In this document: in pieces, positions 1 to 10,000 of the stretch
Layout of the letters: the number at the start of each line of letters is the position of its first letter
Position numbering within the stretch: the stretch's first letter is position 1
Source: Volvariella volvacea V23
Lineage: Eukaryota; Basidiomycota; Agaricomycetes; Agaricales; Pluteaceae
Length of the DNA: 64,000 nucleotides
Direction of reading: 5' to 3'
Assembly: GCA_000349905.1 (NCBI GenBank)
Contig: KB722751.1
Coordinates: 20,405 to 84,404 of the forward strand
Translations under genes and position numbers: made by a program
The notes under the pieces: generated by a model
Seen by the model: only the letters and a program-made list of their open reading frames with translations
What the model was told of the DNA's origin: nothing
Database searches by the model: none

Positions 1-280
1 CTCACTATGAATATGCACGACATTATTAAAAATCAAAAACAATCTATAATGGGCTTTATCAAACAAAAATCTAGGCCTATGTTTCATGTGAATTATCATT
101 AATAATTATTAATAATTATCAATATTAATAGATGAAATCTTAAATATTATCAATATAGTCAGATACATCTTGAATTCAGAGCTGCCAAAATTATAAATCT
201 TATTAATACTACAAACATTATCAACACAAAGTAATATAACAATATATATCCACCTATTTTATTCAAAAATTAGTTCAATG
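1..280. other. AT-rich non-coding DNA at window start
   Basis: Very AT-rich sequence with short TTAATAATTA-type tandem units around 98-131. No supported reading frame and almost no CG dinucleotides. It continues the repeat island to its right; no gene is seen. Confidence 0.6.
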
Positions 281-400
281 AAACTTAGAAAAGTAGGTTA
301 TAGCTGGCATCTGGCAGGTTTAAATTTAGAGTTCAATCCTAACAAAAAAAACCGGACTCGGACCTGCCAGGTGCCAGCCATGGCCTACTCTTCTAAGTTT
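281..400. repeat. 120-bp imperfect inverted repeat (MITE-like or hairpin)
   Basis: The left arm (281-319) and right arm (362-400) are reverse complements over about 39 nt, separated by a loop of about 42 nt. The arms start AAACTTAGAA and differ at five positions, all of them transitions, with the left arm carrying the A or T. In a minus-strand RNA the five mismatches would be G-U pairs, so the hairpin would stay paired. It lies at the 3' end of the decayed gag on the minus strand. It may be a small non-autonomous element or part of the retroelement. No clear target-site duplication was found. Confidence 0.6.
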
Positions 401-1436
401 TACACCACATCTAAATTAACTGGTGTTACTTGTTGGGCAAATTTGACTCCTAACATGGGCTATAATCCTCTCATGAATGGCTCAACTTGTGTCACATCTG
501 GGATGTTTCTGATCCTTAAGAGTAGCATTTGGAATTTGTTAATGTACTTGGTAAGTTGCCATGGTTTTATTCTAAGTGCTTCCAGTTTTTGGTGTAAATC
601 AATGACAAAGTCTTCTGATATAAATGCTGCTCTGAACACCATCCATAGTTGTGCCTTAGTTCCTAATACTAAAACCCCTTGTGCATCTATATGCAATTAG
701 ATGTAATTATTCTTCTATGTCACTGTGGGTCCTGATTGCATGTATGATAAGACCCATGCAATGCACTTGTCTTCTGTGTTGTAGATGTCAGAATTAGCCA
801 CTATATATAGTTCACACACAAGAATAAAGGCTTTTGCTTCATTGAAGTCTTCTGTAAATAGTTTAGGAGGTGCTAACTGGAGTTCTTTTGCTCCTTAATT
901 TTCTTGTTGAGCCATGGGATTTTGTGGTGGTTGTGGAGTACATGGGGAAGATTGTATTGGAGTGGGTTTATGTGTCTGTGTTTTCTGCTTCGAAATTGGG
1001 TTCTGGAGTGTTTGATTTGGTAACTTGTGGTATTAAGTTTTCTTGTTGTAGTTGTCTGAGATCTTCTTCAATTTGTCCTTGGATAAGAATGGAATCCCCT
1101 ATATCCTCATCGATGGTGTCTTCTGGTGTACTGATCCCTTGATGATCTGGGTTGTTCTGTAGGATGAGGTTGTCTTCATTGGTGTTCTTGATTCTCTGAA
1201 AGTATCTCCAGGGTATGGGTTCACCAAAACTGACAAACCTTCACCATCGCAAGATGGTTTTGTAGTAGATAGGCCTATTTTCTAAGTAGTATAGTCTGTT
1301 TGTGGAACTCTTTTGTGCTTCCTGGGGTACAACCTTGTAGCTCTGATATACTGGTACTCTTTCTTGTTGATTTGATGGCCCTGGATCCAGATTGTGGGTT
1401 GGGGTCACTGAGTTGGTGTCCCAATTGGTAAGCTTA
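401..1436 (-). pseudogene. Degraded Gypsy-type retrotransposon gag remnant
   Basis: Read on the minus strand, pieces around 880-700 and 696-460 give a fungal retrotransposon gag core: a segment with KLFTEDFNEAKAFIL and IAWVLSYMQSGP, then AQLWMVFRAAF, LTKYINKFQMLLLRI and a closing FMRGL. This order (hydrophobic helices, a Y..F..L helix, then F..GL) is typical of the capsid domain in basidiomycete Ty3/Gypsy gag. In-frame stops occur between the pieces (near 700 and just after FMRGL), so the gene is dead. Further upstream on the same strand (1436-900) is a polar, Gln/Asn/Asp-rich leader that looks like the N-terminal part. No protease, reverse transcriptase or integrase is visible in the window. 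The match rests on family pattern only; no search was run. Confidence 0.6.
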
Positions 1437-1442
1437 GCCTAA

Positions 1443-1924
1443 TGTTACAATGACTCTACCTTAACATGTCATAACTAAGAGATAAATTAATATCTCCAAA
1501 GGGCAAGTAAAATGACAAAAGTGATAAAGACAGCCAAGGGCTGAGTTGGTCAATTAGTCAAAGGTGTTAATGAGGTAAGTTGGGAGTTATATTCATACCA
1601 ACAAGAGATGGTACAAGAGATATTTAAATGTAGTGAACAAGAGTGACAGACAAGAGGCTAAGCTAAGGTTCTAAGGTATCAAAAATGAAGTATTTATATG
1701 TCCTTGATATTAGCTGTGGAAGCGAAAAGAATGCTATTGAATGTATGTACACATAAGCTATGAACATGTAAGCTATACATGTGTACATTACTATATGTGA
1801 AAATATGATAGTAGCTACCAAGAATAGTTGTAGCTACTTGAAAGGAAATATGATGTCTGATGATGCGAGCAAGAGAAAGTCCAAGAATACACAAGCTAAT
1901 TGATGACCCATTGTCATCATAACA
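1443..1924 (-). mobile_element. 482-bp LTR, solo or 5' LTR of the Gypsy remnant
   Basis: On the minus strand the block begins TGTTATGATG and ends CATTGTAACA. The ends are inverted repeats (TGTTA/TAACA exact, 8 of 10 over ten bases) with the TG..CA termini of LTR retroelements. The flanking five bases (CCTAA at 1438-1442, ATTCT at 1925-1929) do not match, so it is not a simple solo LTR with an intact duplication. On its 3' side lies the Gypsy-type gag remnant and on its 5' side a Copia-type gag start. It is therefore either the 5' LTR of the Gypsy copy inserted into an older Copia copy, or an LTR left by deletion. Confidence 0.5.
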
Positions 1925-2008
1925 ATTCTTTGGATTTTGAGATATTATTATCATCAAGTTTAATATTGTCAATAGTGAGATCTGGCTGTGCTTCTTTTTT
2001 TTGCTGGA

Positions 2009-2212
2009 TTAACCTTTTCCTGCATTGATTTCATCTAACTTCTTTTGCTTTGTGATGTTAACCATGTCATCTGTCAGATCCAGATATTCTTCATTACTGG
2101 ATACAATTTGCCAGAAACCTTGCATGTAGAGATAAAACACCATTGCCTTGGACCAGACCAAGTAATTAGATCTGTCAAGCATGAGAACCATTGATGCAAA
2201 AGAGTTGGACAT
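2009..2212 (-). pseudogene. Copia-type gag N-terminal fragment
   Basis: A minus-strand frame of 67 codons starts at ATG (2212) and contains LDRSNYLVWSKAMVFYLYMQ followed by GFWQIV. This is the signature of Ty1/Copia gag N-termini (L...NY..W...M...L...G.W..V) common in basidiomycete genomes. The frame stops after about 67 codons and runs almost directly into the LTR at 1924, so the rest of gag and all of pol are missing. It is an inactive remnant. Confidence 0.55.
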
Positions 2213-4347
2213 TTCTAGATATGTGACATTATCAGTAATAATTATAATATGTCAGTAAACCACACCATGGAATATAATACAGTTGCAATTCCATTACAAA
2301 CCCCTGCAATATAAGATTGATTGCAAAGGCATAGTAAAGCTTATAATCCATTGTAACATAGTAAACTATTGTAGTTATAGCCAAATAAATATATCACTCT
2401 ATGGCCTTCTGGCACCTCTAGTGGCACCTCAGTAGCACAGGAACTCTTATACTCAATTAAATAGAATATACATATATTATTTATCAAGTCATTTGTTAAG
2501 TTGTATACTGGTTTACAATTATAACAAAACAAATACAATACTAGCAAAATAAATGTGTCAGCAACTGAGTTCAGGAGCAGACCATCACTCATCATATAAC
2601 ACCATCTATCAACCCAGGACAAGTCAACTGGGGCAGTGTCATACCCAATCCAAAGATCAGGCTGTCCTTTACTTTGCACAGTGCCATTGGCACCTGTGTA
2701 CACAAAGGGAATCAAGGACGGAAAAGTCACCCCTGGGCCACCCTCTATGAGTTCTTGTGATGTAGTCAGGGGGAGGTCACCCTAGAGGAGATGCCTGGGT
2801 CTCTGCTTGTTCTTTATGCATGTTTTGGGCTGTTGCCCTAACCGGAATAATTCAATGACAGAAGGATTAGTCAGTGAATGGTGCACCCCAGCAGCTATTG
2901 TCATTGTTGAGTCCTTGAGACTCGGGGTGGCAGCAGTAGCCAGTATAACTGGACTACTCCAGAGCCCCCACTGGCACTCTATAGCTAACTAAACAAGAAG
3001 GGAATTAAACCCTTGGTGTCACTCACAGCGGATGCCTCTGGGAGCCTTGGGCACCCCAGGTGCCAGCAACCATGCTAGCAACTCCTTGTCTCTACTTACC
3101 ATCAGGCACTCAAGCAACTAACTGGTGACACTTCTTCATAAGCCTCCTAATGGCAGAGAGTATCCCATGGTCTGTGGGTGCACCATCTCATGACTCAAGG
3201 GACAGGGAAGAAAAGAATATTTACAATGCATTACTCACCAAGTGGTTTGGTAACCTTGAAGGTTGTTGGCATTGGAGTGATAGATGAGATGGTAGAACTC
3301 AGAAGAATAGACCAAGTCGAAGCTGAGGACTTCTGACTGGGCCCACCTGATTCTTATACACCAATGCTGGATAGTTCCAGAAATCTGACTAATATACATT
3401 TAGCTATATATGGAGAGTCCTTTGTTCTATTTACAGTGTCCCATCTTTCGCTATTGTTCTTAGTTTGATGGCACACTACTAGCCATCAGATTCTGATGGA
3501 AAAAGGTGGAACACAGAGTTCTGTTGCTAGGATACCTTCATGGTGGGATTCCCCATAGCCTTGCCAGGAGATTTTCCATGGGCTTGTATTTTTGATGGCA
3601 GTGGTGTGGTTAGTGATCAGAACCGAGGGAATGGGTTTTCTGGAATGTCATTCTGGTAGATCTGTAGATTAATTGTGTGAACCTGCCCATTCAGTTTGGT
3701 GGGTTTGAGGTAGTTCATACTTCCTCTGGGTATTGTTTTTTGGGGTCCTGGTTCATGTTCCTGACCCACACTAGTTCCCTTTTGTATTTGTGCATCGGAA
3801 AGTACTTGGGGAATACTTCTATTTCTGGTAATTTGGGTGTTAGCACCCATCTAACTCCTCCTAATACAATTGCTCCCACCCTTAGTATTGGGTAATATTG
3901 TATTTCCTTTCATGTCGAGTTCCCTCAGCAGACATAGTCCACCATCACTTGGAACCATACCCCATCTATTTGTTCATAGATGTGTTCATCATCTGGGTTG
4001 GTGTCAAGGAGAGCGCCGATGTAACCAAAGTGACAGGTGTGTCAGGGCATGCTATCTGGAGGTTGTGGTGGTGGTGGTGGTGGTGGTGGTGGTTACCCAA
4101 ATGATGATTAGAAGATTGGTTGGTTGAGGGCAGGGTTTAGGATGGGTAGCTGGTCTTTTCTGCATTGTTGGTTCTTTGGAATTGTGGCTTTATATATTAT
4201 TTGTGATGTTGTGATGGAAAAATTGAAATACCCTATTTTATGATTCCTGACAAAATGCAATTATAACAGCAATTGTAAATATTGTTACTGGTGGCTTGGA
4301 TTAATGGTGTAACAGCAAGCTTTATTGGGTGCTTATTGTCACTGATG
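2213..4347. other. Gene-free repeat-derived DNA
   Basis: AT-rich, CG-poor DNA with only short random frames; the longest is 129 codons on the minus strand (2341-2730) with no recognised domain. A TGTCATACCC motif of the LTR-start type is present at 2638 without a matching end nearby. A polar minus-strand frame at 3617-3850 resembles retroelement leader sequence but could not be assigned. No supported gene. Confidence 0.5.
4066..4094. repeat. (TGG)n microsatellite
   Basis: About ten uninterrupted TGG units in the repeat island. It lies in two spurious plus frames and shows no sign of belonging to a protein gene. Confidence 0.9.
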
Positions 4348-4921
4348 TGTCATACCCTAAGCACCTACTATTCCTAGATATGTGGTTGCTGAGATAGCTC
4401 ACTAGATGAGAGAAGAGGGTGAAAAGAGATAAGGATTGTGAAGGCCTCTAAGGGCCTTTATATACTTTACATTCTATTTATAGAGCATTATATTTATTTG
4501 TACTAAGAACAAATACTACTTATTGTTACCACTGGACAATAAGATGTTCAACAATATGATTCTTGGCAGAGAACCACTGGGTCAGCAGTGTAGCATATCT
4601 GGCCTGTTAGCAGTCAATATACATTTTGTTGTTAGGTTCTCAGAACATAACAAGCATTGTGCAGTATAACAATGATCTGTACACGGTGAGAGCTAGAGTG
4701 GGGACAGCAGTGGAAGGACATTATTATATAATTTCAAGCACATAATCAGCCTCACTGTTGGACATGCTGATTTGTTCTGCATGTGGGTAGATGAAGGTCA
4801 ATGAGGTTGAAGCTGGTATGTTTAGTGTTTCTTGCATTGGTCTCTATAGCATTGGGCGTTGGGTGCCTAGTCCAGCTCATTTGGTGGCATACTGTAACTT
4901 AGAGGTCATAGGGGTATGGCA
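4348..4921. mobile_element. Possible second LTR (574 bp)
   Basis: The block starts TGTCATACCC and ends GGGTATGGCA, an inverted repeat matching at 9 of 10 bases with LTR-style TG..CA termini. Inside, at about 4458-4466, is a TTTATATA element, as expected of an LTR promoter. Flanking five-base sequences (TGATG and TAAAC) do not match, so no target duplication supports it. Orientation and family are unknown. Confidence 0.35.
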
Positions 4922-5486
4922 TAAACTGCACTCTTATTTGGGGCAAGTTTGTGCAGCATGCAACTAACAGTTTTCTTAGCATAAGAGATAGACTATGAGG
5001 GAGGATATGGATAGCTCAGGACAGCAGTAATATAATTACAAGCAAGGAAGCATGAGTTATTCCTCACTGTCTGCAATGTCAAGAGGTCCTGCCCTCTCAT
5101 GAAGTCATGGAAAAATAGGACAAACATGGGAGTTTATAAATTTTGCAGACTATGAAACAGTTGCAAATTGCAGTACACTGTAGTAGGCAATTGTGGGTCA
5201 TTATGAAGTAATTCTACATAAAACAAGGCTAATCACCTATGAACCATTATTACAGTGGGAATAGGGATAATATAGGTAATCACATCTTATTACTTATTCT
5301 GGTTTTTCCTAATGTTTCCTCACTATGAGCTCATTGTGGGCTTTCAATAACTGAGGAAGAAGCCATGAAAATGTCAGGCTTGGCATATCCTAATTCAAGT
5401 TGTTTGTACTTAAAAAGTACACCAGAAGTACACCTACACAATGTTACTAAAATGGCAATGAACGCAATAGCCTAACATGACAATCA
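4922..5486. other. Unassigned DNA at the edge of the repeat island
   Basis: Still AT-rich and CG-poor. A segment around 5018-5090 (GGACAGCAGTAATATAATTA onward) resembles 4701-4770 (GGACAGCAG, later TATAATTTCAAGCA), suggesting a diverged tandem duplication. No supported gene. Composition switches to normal gene-rich DNA at about 5500. Confidence 0.4.
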
Positions 5487-5661
5487 TTAATGGTAATAAT
5501 ATTCCAAGTTTGTTGATAGAGTACAATGTAGAATATTAAAGCCCACGCCCCTTCCTACCAGCAGCAGATGCATAATGTCTACAGAATGTGCAATGTCAAG
5601 AGCAGTAAGTATGATACAAAGCATGCAGGCACGACAATGGAGGATGATCATAGCTGCAGCC

Positions 5662-6438
5662 CTATTTACCTGCCTCGTGCCCCTGTGGTATAGGGCCACT
5701 AAATGTGGATTTGTGATACAAGATAGTAGGATACGTTGGCGCCGGTGCAGGCCCTGGTGAGTAATAAGCTTGTCCGTCACTCCGAGACGCGGGAAGAAAC
5801 TGAGGATAGATGGCCGGAAACTGAGAGACTAATGACGACTGGTAGGGCTGATGACTAATGTAGGATGCTGGATCGGCCTCGTGGACACCGTGAGGGGGTT
5901 GAGGTGCTGGAGTAAAGAAGTAAGGTTGGTAGTAGGCAGATCCTTCCACCGGTTTGGATGTAGCAGGGCACTGACTGTAGAAAGGGATGGCATGATTATT
6001 TTGCACGATATATGAACCCATGAAAGGGTCTGCAGTTGAGTGAGTGGGTGTCAGCGGTGTTGGAACGACGGCCTGAGGTGCTGCGAGATCTGGTTCGCTG
6101 GGAGTAACAGTGGCGGCCCGAACTGGGAAACCGAGAGCATTGAATGGGAGACACGATGAGATGAAATTATATGCCAAACTCGAACTAGACGCACCCTTCC
6201 CATCACGCTTCTTATATGGCCCTCTCTTCAAGCCTTTCTTGCGCTCCTTTCGCTTGGAGTCGACGCACTCCTCGCTAATGCCATACTTGACACATCGCAA
6301 ACAAGGGCGGGCATCGTCACATTTCTTACAAGCCTTTTGACACTTGGTGCATGCATTCTTGACTTGACGGCGTTTAGGACGGACGTTCTGAGTTGGGGGA
6401 GCGGTAGCGGAGTGGAACGGGTACATGTGCATGGGCAT
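5662..6438 (-). CDS. Zn(2)Cys(6) fungal transcription factor
   Basis: A probable nuclear DNA-binding regulator of about 258 aa. Near residues 27-60 a binuclear zinc cluster is visible with spacing CX2CX6CX5CX2CX8C (ACTKC, then CKKCDDARPCLRC, then EEC), followed at once by a basic stretch (RKERKKGLKRGPYKKR). The rest is Pro/Ser/Tyr/Gln-rich and probably disordered; no fungal-TF middle domain is seen. The start is the ATG at 6438; the frame upstream has only a non-ATG start. The stop at 5662 lies inside a sequence that also fits an intron: the donor GTAAAT follows GHEAG and an acceptor lies near 5583. The protein may therefore continue about 30 residues to 5487. It is divergent from the kinase gene at 7005. 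The targets cannot be inferred. Confidence 0.85.
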   Translation of the reverse strand: MPMHMYPFHSATAPPTQNVRPKRRQVKNACTKCQKACKKCDDARPCLRCVKYGISEECVDSKRKERKKGLKRGPYKKRDGKGASSSSLAYNFISSCLPFNALGFPVRAATVTPSEPDLAAPQAVVPTPLTPTHSTADPFMGSYIVQNNHAIPFYSQCPATSKPVEGSAYYQPYFFTPAPQPPHGVHEADPASYISHQPYQSSLVSQFPAIYPQFLPASRSDGQAYYSPGPAPAPTYPTILYHKSTFSGPIPQGHEAGK

Positions 6439-7004
6439 CGTCGCCAATTTTCAGAATATGTAAGGATTGTAGTCCAAGCAACGAGACTACCACGAGTGGT
6501 TGGAGTGAAGGAGAAGTTGGGGTGGGGGAAGCACTTGAGACCCCTAGAGGGAACAAACAAGACCAATCCAATCAGATTAGCGTCTCCGTTGTGAATATCG
6601 TGTAAGATCCGCACCAGTTCTGCGGTGATATGGGCATTAGCAGGGATACAGGGAAGCACGGGCAGGAAGGTTGTGCTCTTACCTGTGTGAATTGTCGGCA
6701 TACTACATCCTGCTAAGCACAATTACGACTGATGGTTGGACGAGCCACGAGCGTGAGAGTTGCGGCGCAAACACCTGCAAATAATGGGCATGAGGAGCTT
6801 GTCGTTGGGCATTGTCCCGTCGCCATCACCATCCACGGCCGGTCTTCACGTTCTCTAGGCTGCCGTTTTTCGCATTTTCGAGCACAGTTTACCTATACTT
6901 CCTCTTTCTTTGCTCTCCTTTATCTCCTTTTATCCCTCTTTTTTCTCCTATCATATTTTTCTACCCCATCTCTCTGACCAGTGGTGACTTTGGCACCCCC
7001 GCCC
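6439..7004. promoter_or_regulatory. Shared 5' region of the Zn2Cys6 factor and the DYRK kinase
   Basis: A 566-bp divergent intergenic region with no supported coding exon. The kinase side ends in a long C/T-rich tract (about 6898-6975), a common feature just upstream of starts in basidiomycete genes. No clear TATA box is placed. Confidence 0.5.
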
Positions 7005-10000
7005 ATGTCTCTTCCCTCTCATGCAACCATTTCCGTCGATCACGCCCAGAAACTTCAACAACAACATGTCTCTCCCCTCAATATAGTTGAAGAAGACGCG
7101 ACGTCTTCATCTAATCATGACCGTCACAATCTTGAGGCTCCTCTTCCGAAGGTGTATATCATTTATCTCTCATTGCGCCATAGTTTAGTGAACTGTCTGT
7201 ATCTTTAGCCGACTCTTCGCGTCGCCAACGTGGAGGATGACCTTCTTGCCCCAGTTTCGCGTTCGGCTTCGTCCTCGTCCTCGCTCGACCCGTATTATTT
7301 CGGCATACAGTCTCCTGCAGCATCCCCAGTCCCTCCCCTTCCTCTATCAGCCGAACTAGTTAATCCCAGCGGAACACCAGAAAACCTCTACATATATGAC
7401 CCCATTACGCCTGCACGGGACCCAACAACCATCGATCGTCGGGCCCTCGTGGGAGTTGGTGAGCTCGCGACCCCGCGTTGGGTTAGAAAGGGAAAACCTT
7501 CACTCCTGGAATCCTCAAGCTCCATATCAAACCCTTTAGTGAACGGAGGGGCGATGCTACAAGATATAGGCTCCAATGATGATCCTGACAGTCCATGGAC
7601 AATTGAAGCTGTGGACGGCGAATGGTCTGAAAAGGAGGTAAAGTCTCCAAACATTCATCACCACATTGATACTAAACTTTCATAGGTCGACAAGGATGAT
7701 CACATTCCCCGCCCTTATCGTATCCGTCCGTCTGTTGCAGAGGAAAGCGGTGGTGAAGAAATCCTGTACCCCCGAAAATCTCATTCATCTCAGCTGCCAC
7801 CCCTCCCAAATCAGTACCATGCAGTCGCATCAACCGATATCCGACCCAATGAAGATGTTATGATGCCCCCACCCACGTCCTTTGTATCTCCTCCTAGGCG
7901 CCCTAAGAAGCGAACTTCTGACGAATTTGAGATGGACCAGACTGGGGCTCTGGTATCAAAACCCGTCGCTATCTCTACGCCCCCAAACTCAATGCCGAGA
8001 GAGCGCAAGGAAGACAGGAACTCTACACGCAAGCATCGAAGCCTGAATATGGGCAACCATAGCTCTCAGGCGAAGGCACGCGAAAGGCGTCGGGAAAGTG
8101 TTCATTATAGTCCTAATGCGCTCAAATCTTCTGACCGTCATGCTCGGCATACATCGGCTTCCTCTACCACCATACTAGCATCTCGAGATGGCCACGCGCA
8201 AAGTCAGTCACGCCGGGTTCCTTCTACCGACAATTCCCAATTGCCCCAATCACCCGCTTCATCAACAGTGCCGCAATTCCTCAAGGCACCTCCTCAGACG
8301 CCTCCCTTAGTTCCCGTTACGACGCATGCATCTCCTAGTGTCGCGCATGCTGTACTGCGTGGTACTCAAGAGGGGTGGTCTGTGGATGATGAAGCAACCA
8401 TGGAGGCCCTTCGAAAATTGGATGGTCTATCTGGCAAGAGTGCTCGAGCCAGGGCAAGCGTTGGAAGTCTCGGCCGACCGTCTAGTTCAAGCCGTCCAGG
8501 AACTCCCGGAAAACCTCACCACTGGGAAGGCATCGAGAGTGTAAAATCCCCACGGCGTGTCATCAGCCACAGTAAGGATTTAACAGGCAGCGATCGCGAT
8601 AAGGATTCCGTCCCAAAACCCTTATTATTAGCCACTGCTCTCCCTGGAGAGCAGGAACTAGACTCGGTGAATCATGTAGCAACAGCTATCAGCAGTGACG
8701 AACAAAATACGACACTTTTGGTGGACAAGTCCTTGAGAAAAGCTGGAACTGGAACTCCCGGTAATCGAACTAGCTTCACCCCCAAACGCGGTTCCGCTTC
8801 TTCTGCTACCTACCCTAGTACCCCCACCGTCAGCTCTCGAGATTCTGCATCTACATCCACTGGAACTGCCTTGACGTCATTGTCTTCAGGATCTAGTCGT
8901 GCTGCTATAAGTAAAACTCGACGAAATAGCGCAGGAAGCGATATCTCTAGCATCAACTCAACGGACGCCTACTCCTCCAAGGACCGTGTTGTCACATCCA
9001 CGATAATCGCCGAGGCGCCAGCAGACCCTGTTGTCCCCCCTGTGCCGCCTTTGCCAAAGGATTTAACCCCTTATAAACCTCCCCTCTCTGCGTCAACCAG
9101 TATCGCATTTCCAACCACGATAAATGAGAGAGCCAGTCATGATAGTGAGCAAAGTCGCACAATACCACCGGAAGTACCAGCAGCTCCTATTACTAATAGG
9201 CGACAAAGTCAGCACTTCGTATCGGGTTACACAAGCGCTACATCTGCTCCTGAATCAACGACTATTTTAAAAACTCCCTCAAAGAAGTGGAGTTTTTCAA
9301 GTGCACTAAATCTCAAACTTACGAACACGCCATCTAATACTTCTAAATCCGCCTTCCCCCTCAGTCCCAGATCTGTCGCATTTGGACCCCAGCTGAGGAA
9401 GTCGACTTCCAAGGATCAATCCTCGTCGAAGGGACCGTGGTCCCCTGATCAACCGAGCGCAATGACTTCTGCTACCTCCCTTAATTCCATTTCCTCGGTA
9501 GGCTCTGTTCGCACACCCGCTACGGGTACGATGCATCCCCCGAAAACTCCTGATCATGGCCCTGGCCCCAGTCCCACATCCAGCACTAGTAACCACACAA
9601 CATCTGCAAACTTGGCGCCCCAAACGCCTGGTCCATTAAGTCCATCCTCATCTATTCGTCGCGGTCAATCCAAGCGACTGACCCCCTCTTCGATTCCGTT
9701 TTTTAAGCGTTCTTCCTCTCAATCAATGCAGGTTCCATCATCCACGGTTACTATTTCGTCTTCGCCGACTTCCTCAGTTGCACTGGGGCCGCAAAAAGCG
9801 GTAACTTCTCCAAAACACAATACCATTCCATCAGCTCCTCCGTCTTCACAAAAGAAGTCCTCTGTTTTAAGTTTGGGTCTACCCTCGCTACTCAAGGGTT
9901 CCAGCTCTCGGCGTAGCCTGCACGCTGATTCTAAAGAACCTTCAAAGGATGTGCAACGCACTAAAGAAACAAAAGAGGAGAAAACTAAACAGGAGAAACG

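Noticed and set aside
2341..2730. 129-codon minus frame with hydrophobic middle
   Set aside because: It sits in the decayed, AT-rich repeat island; hydrophobicity is expected from T-rich codons and no domain is recognised.
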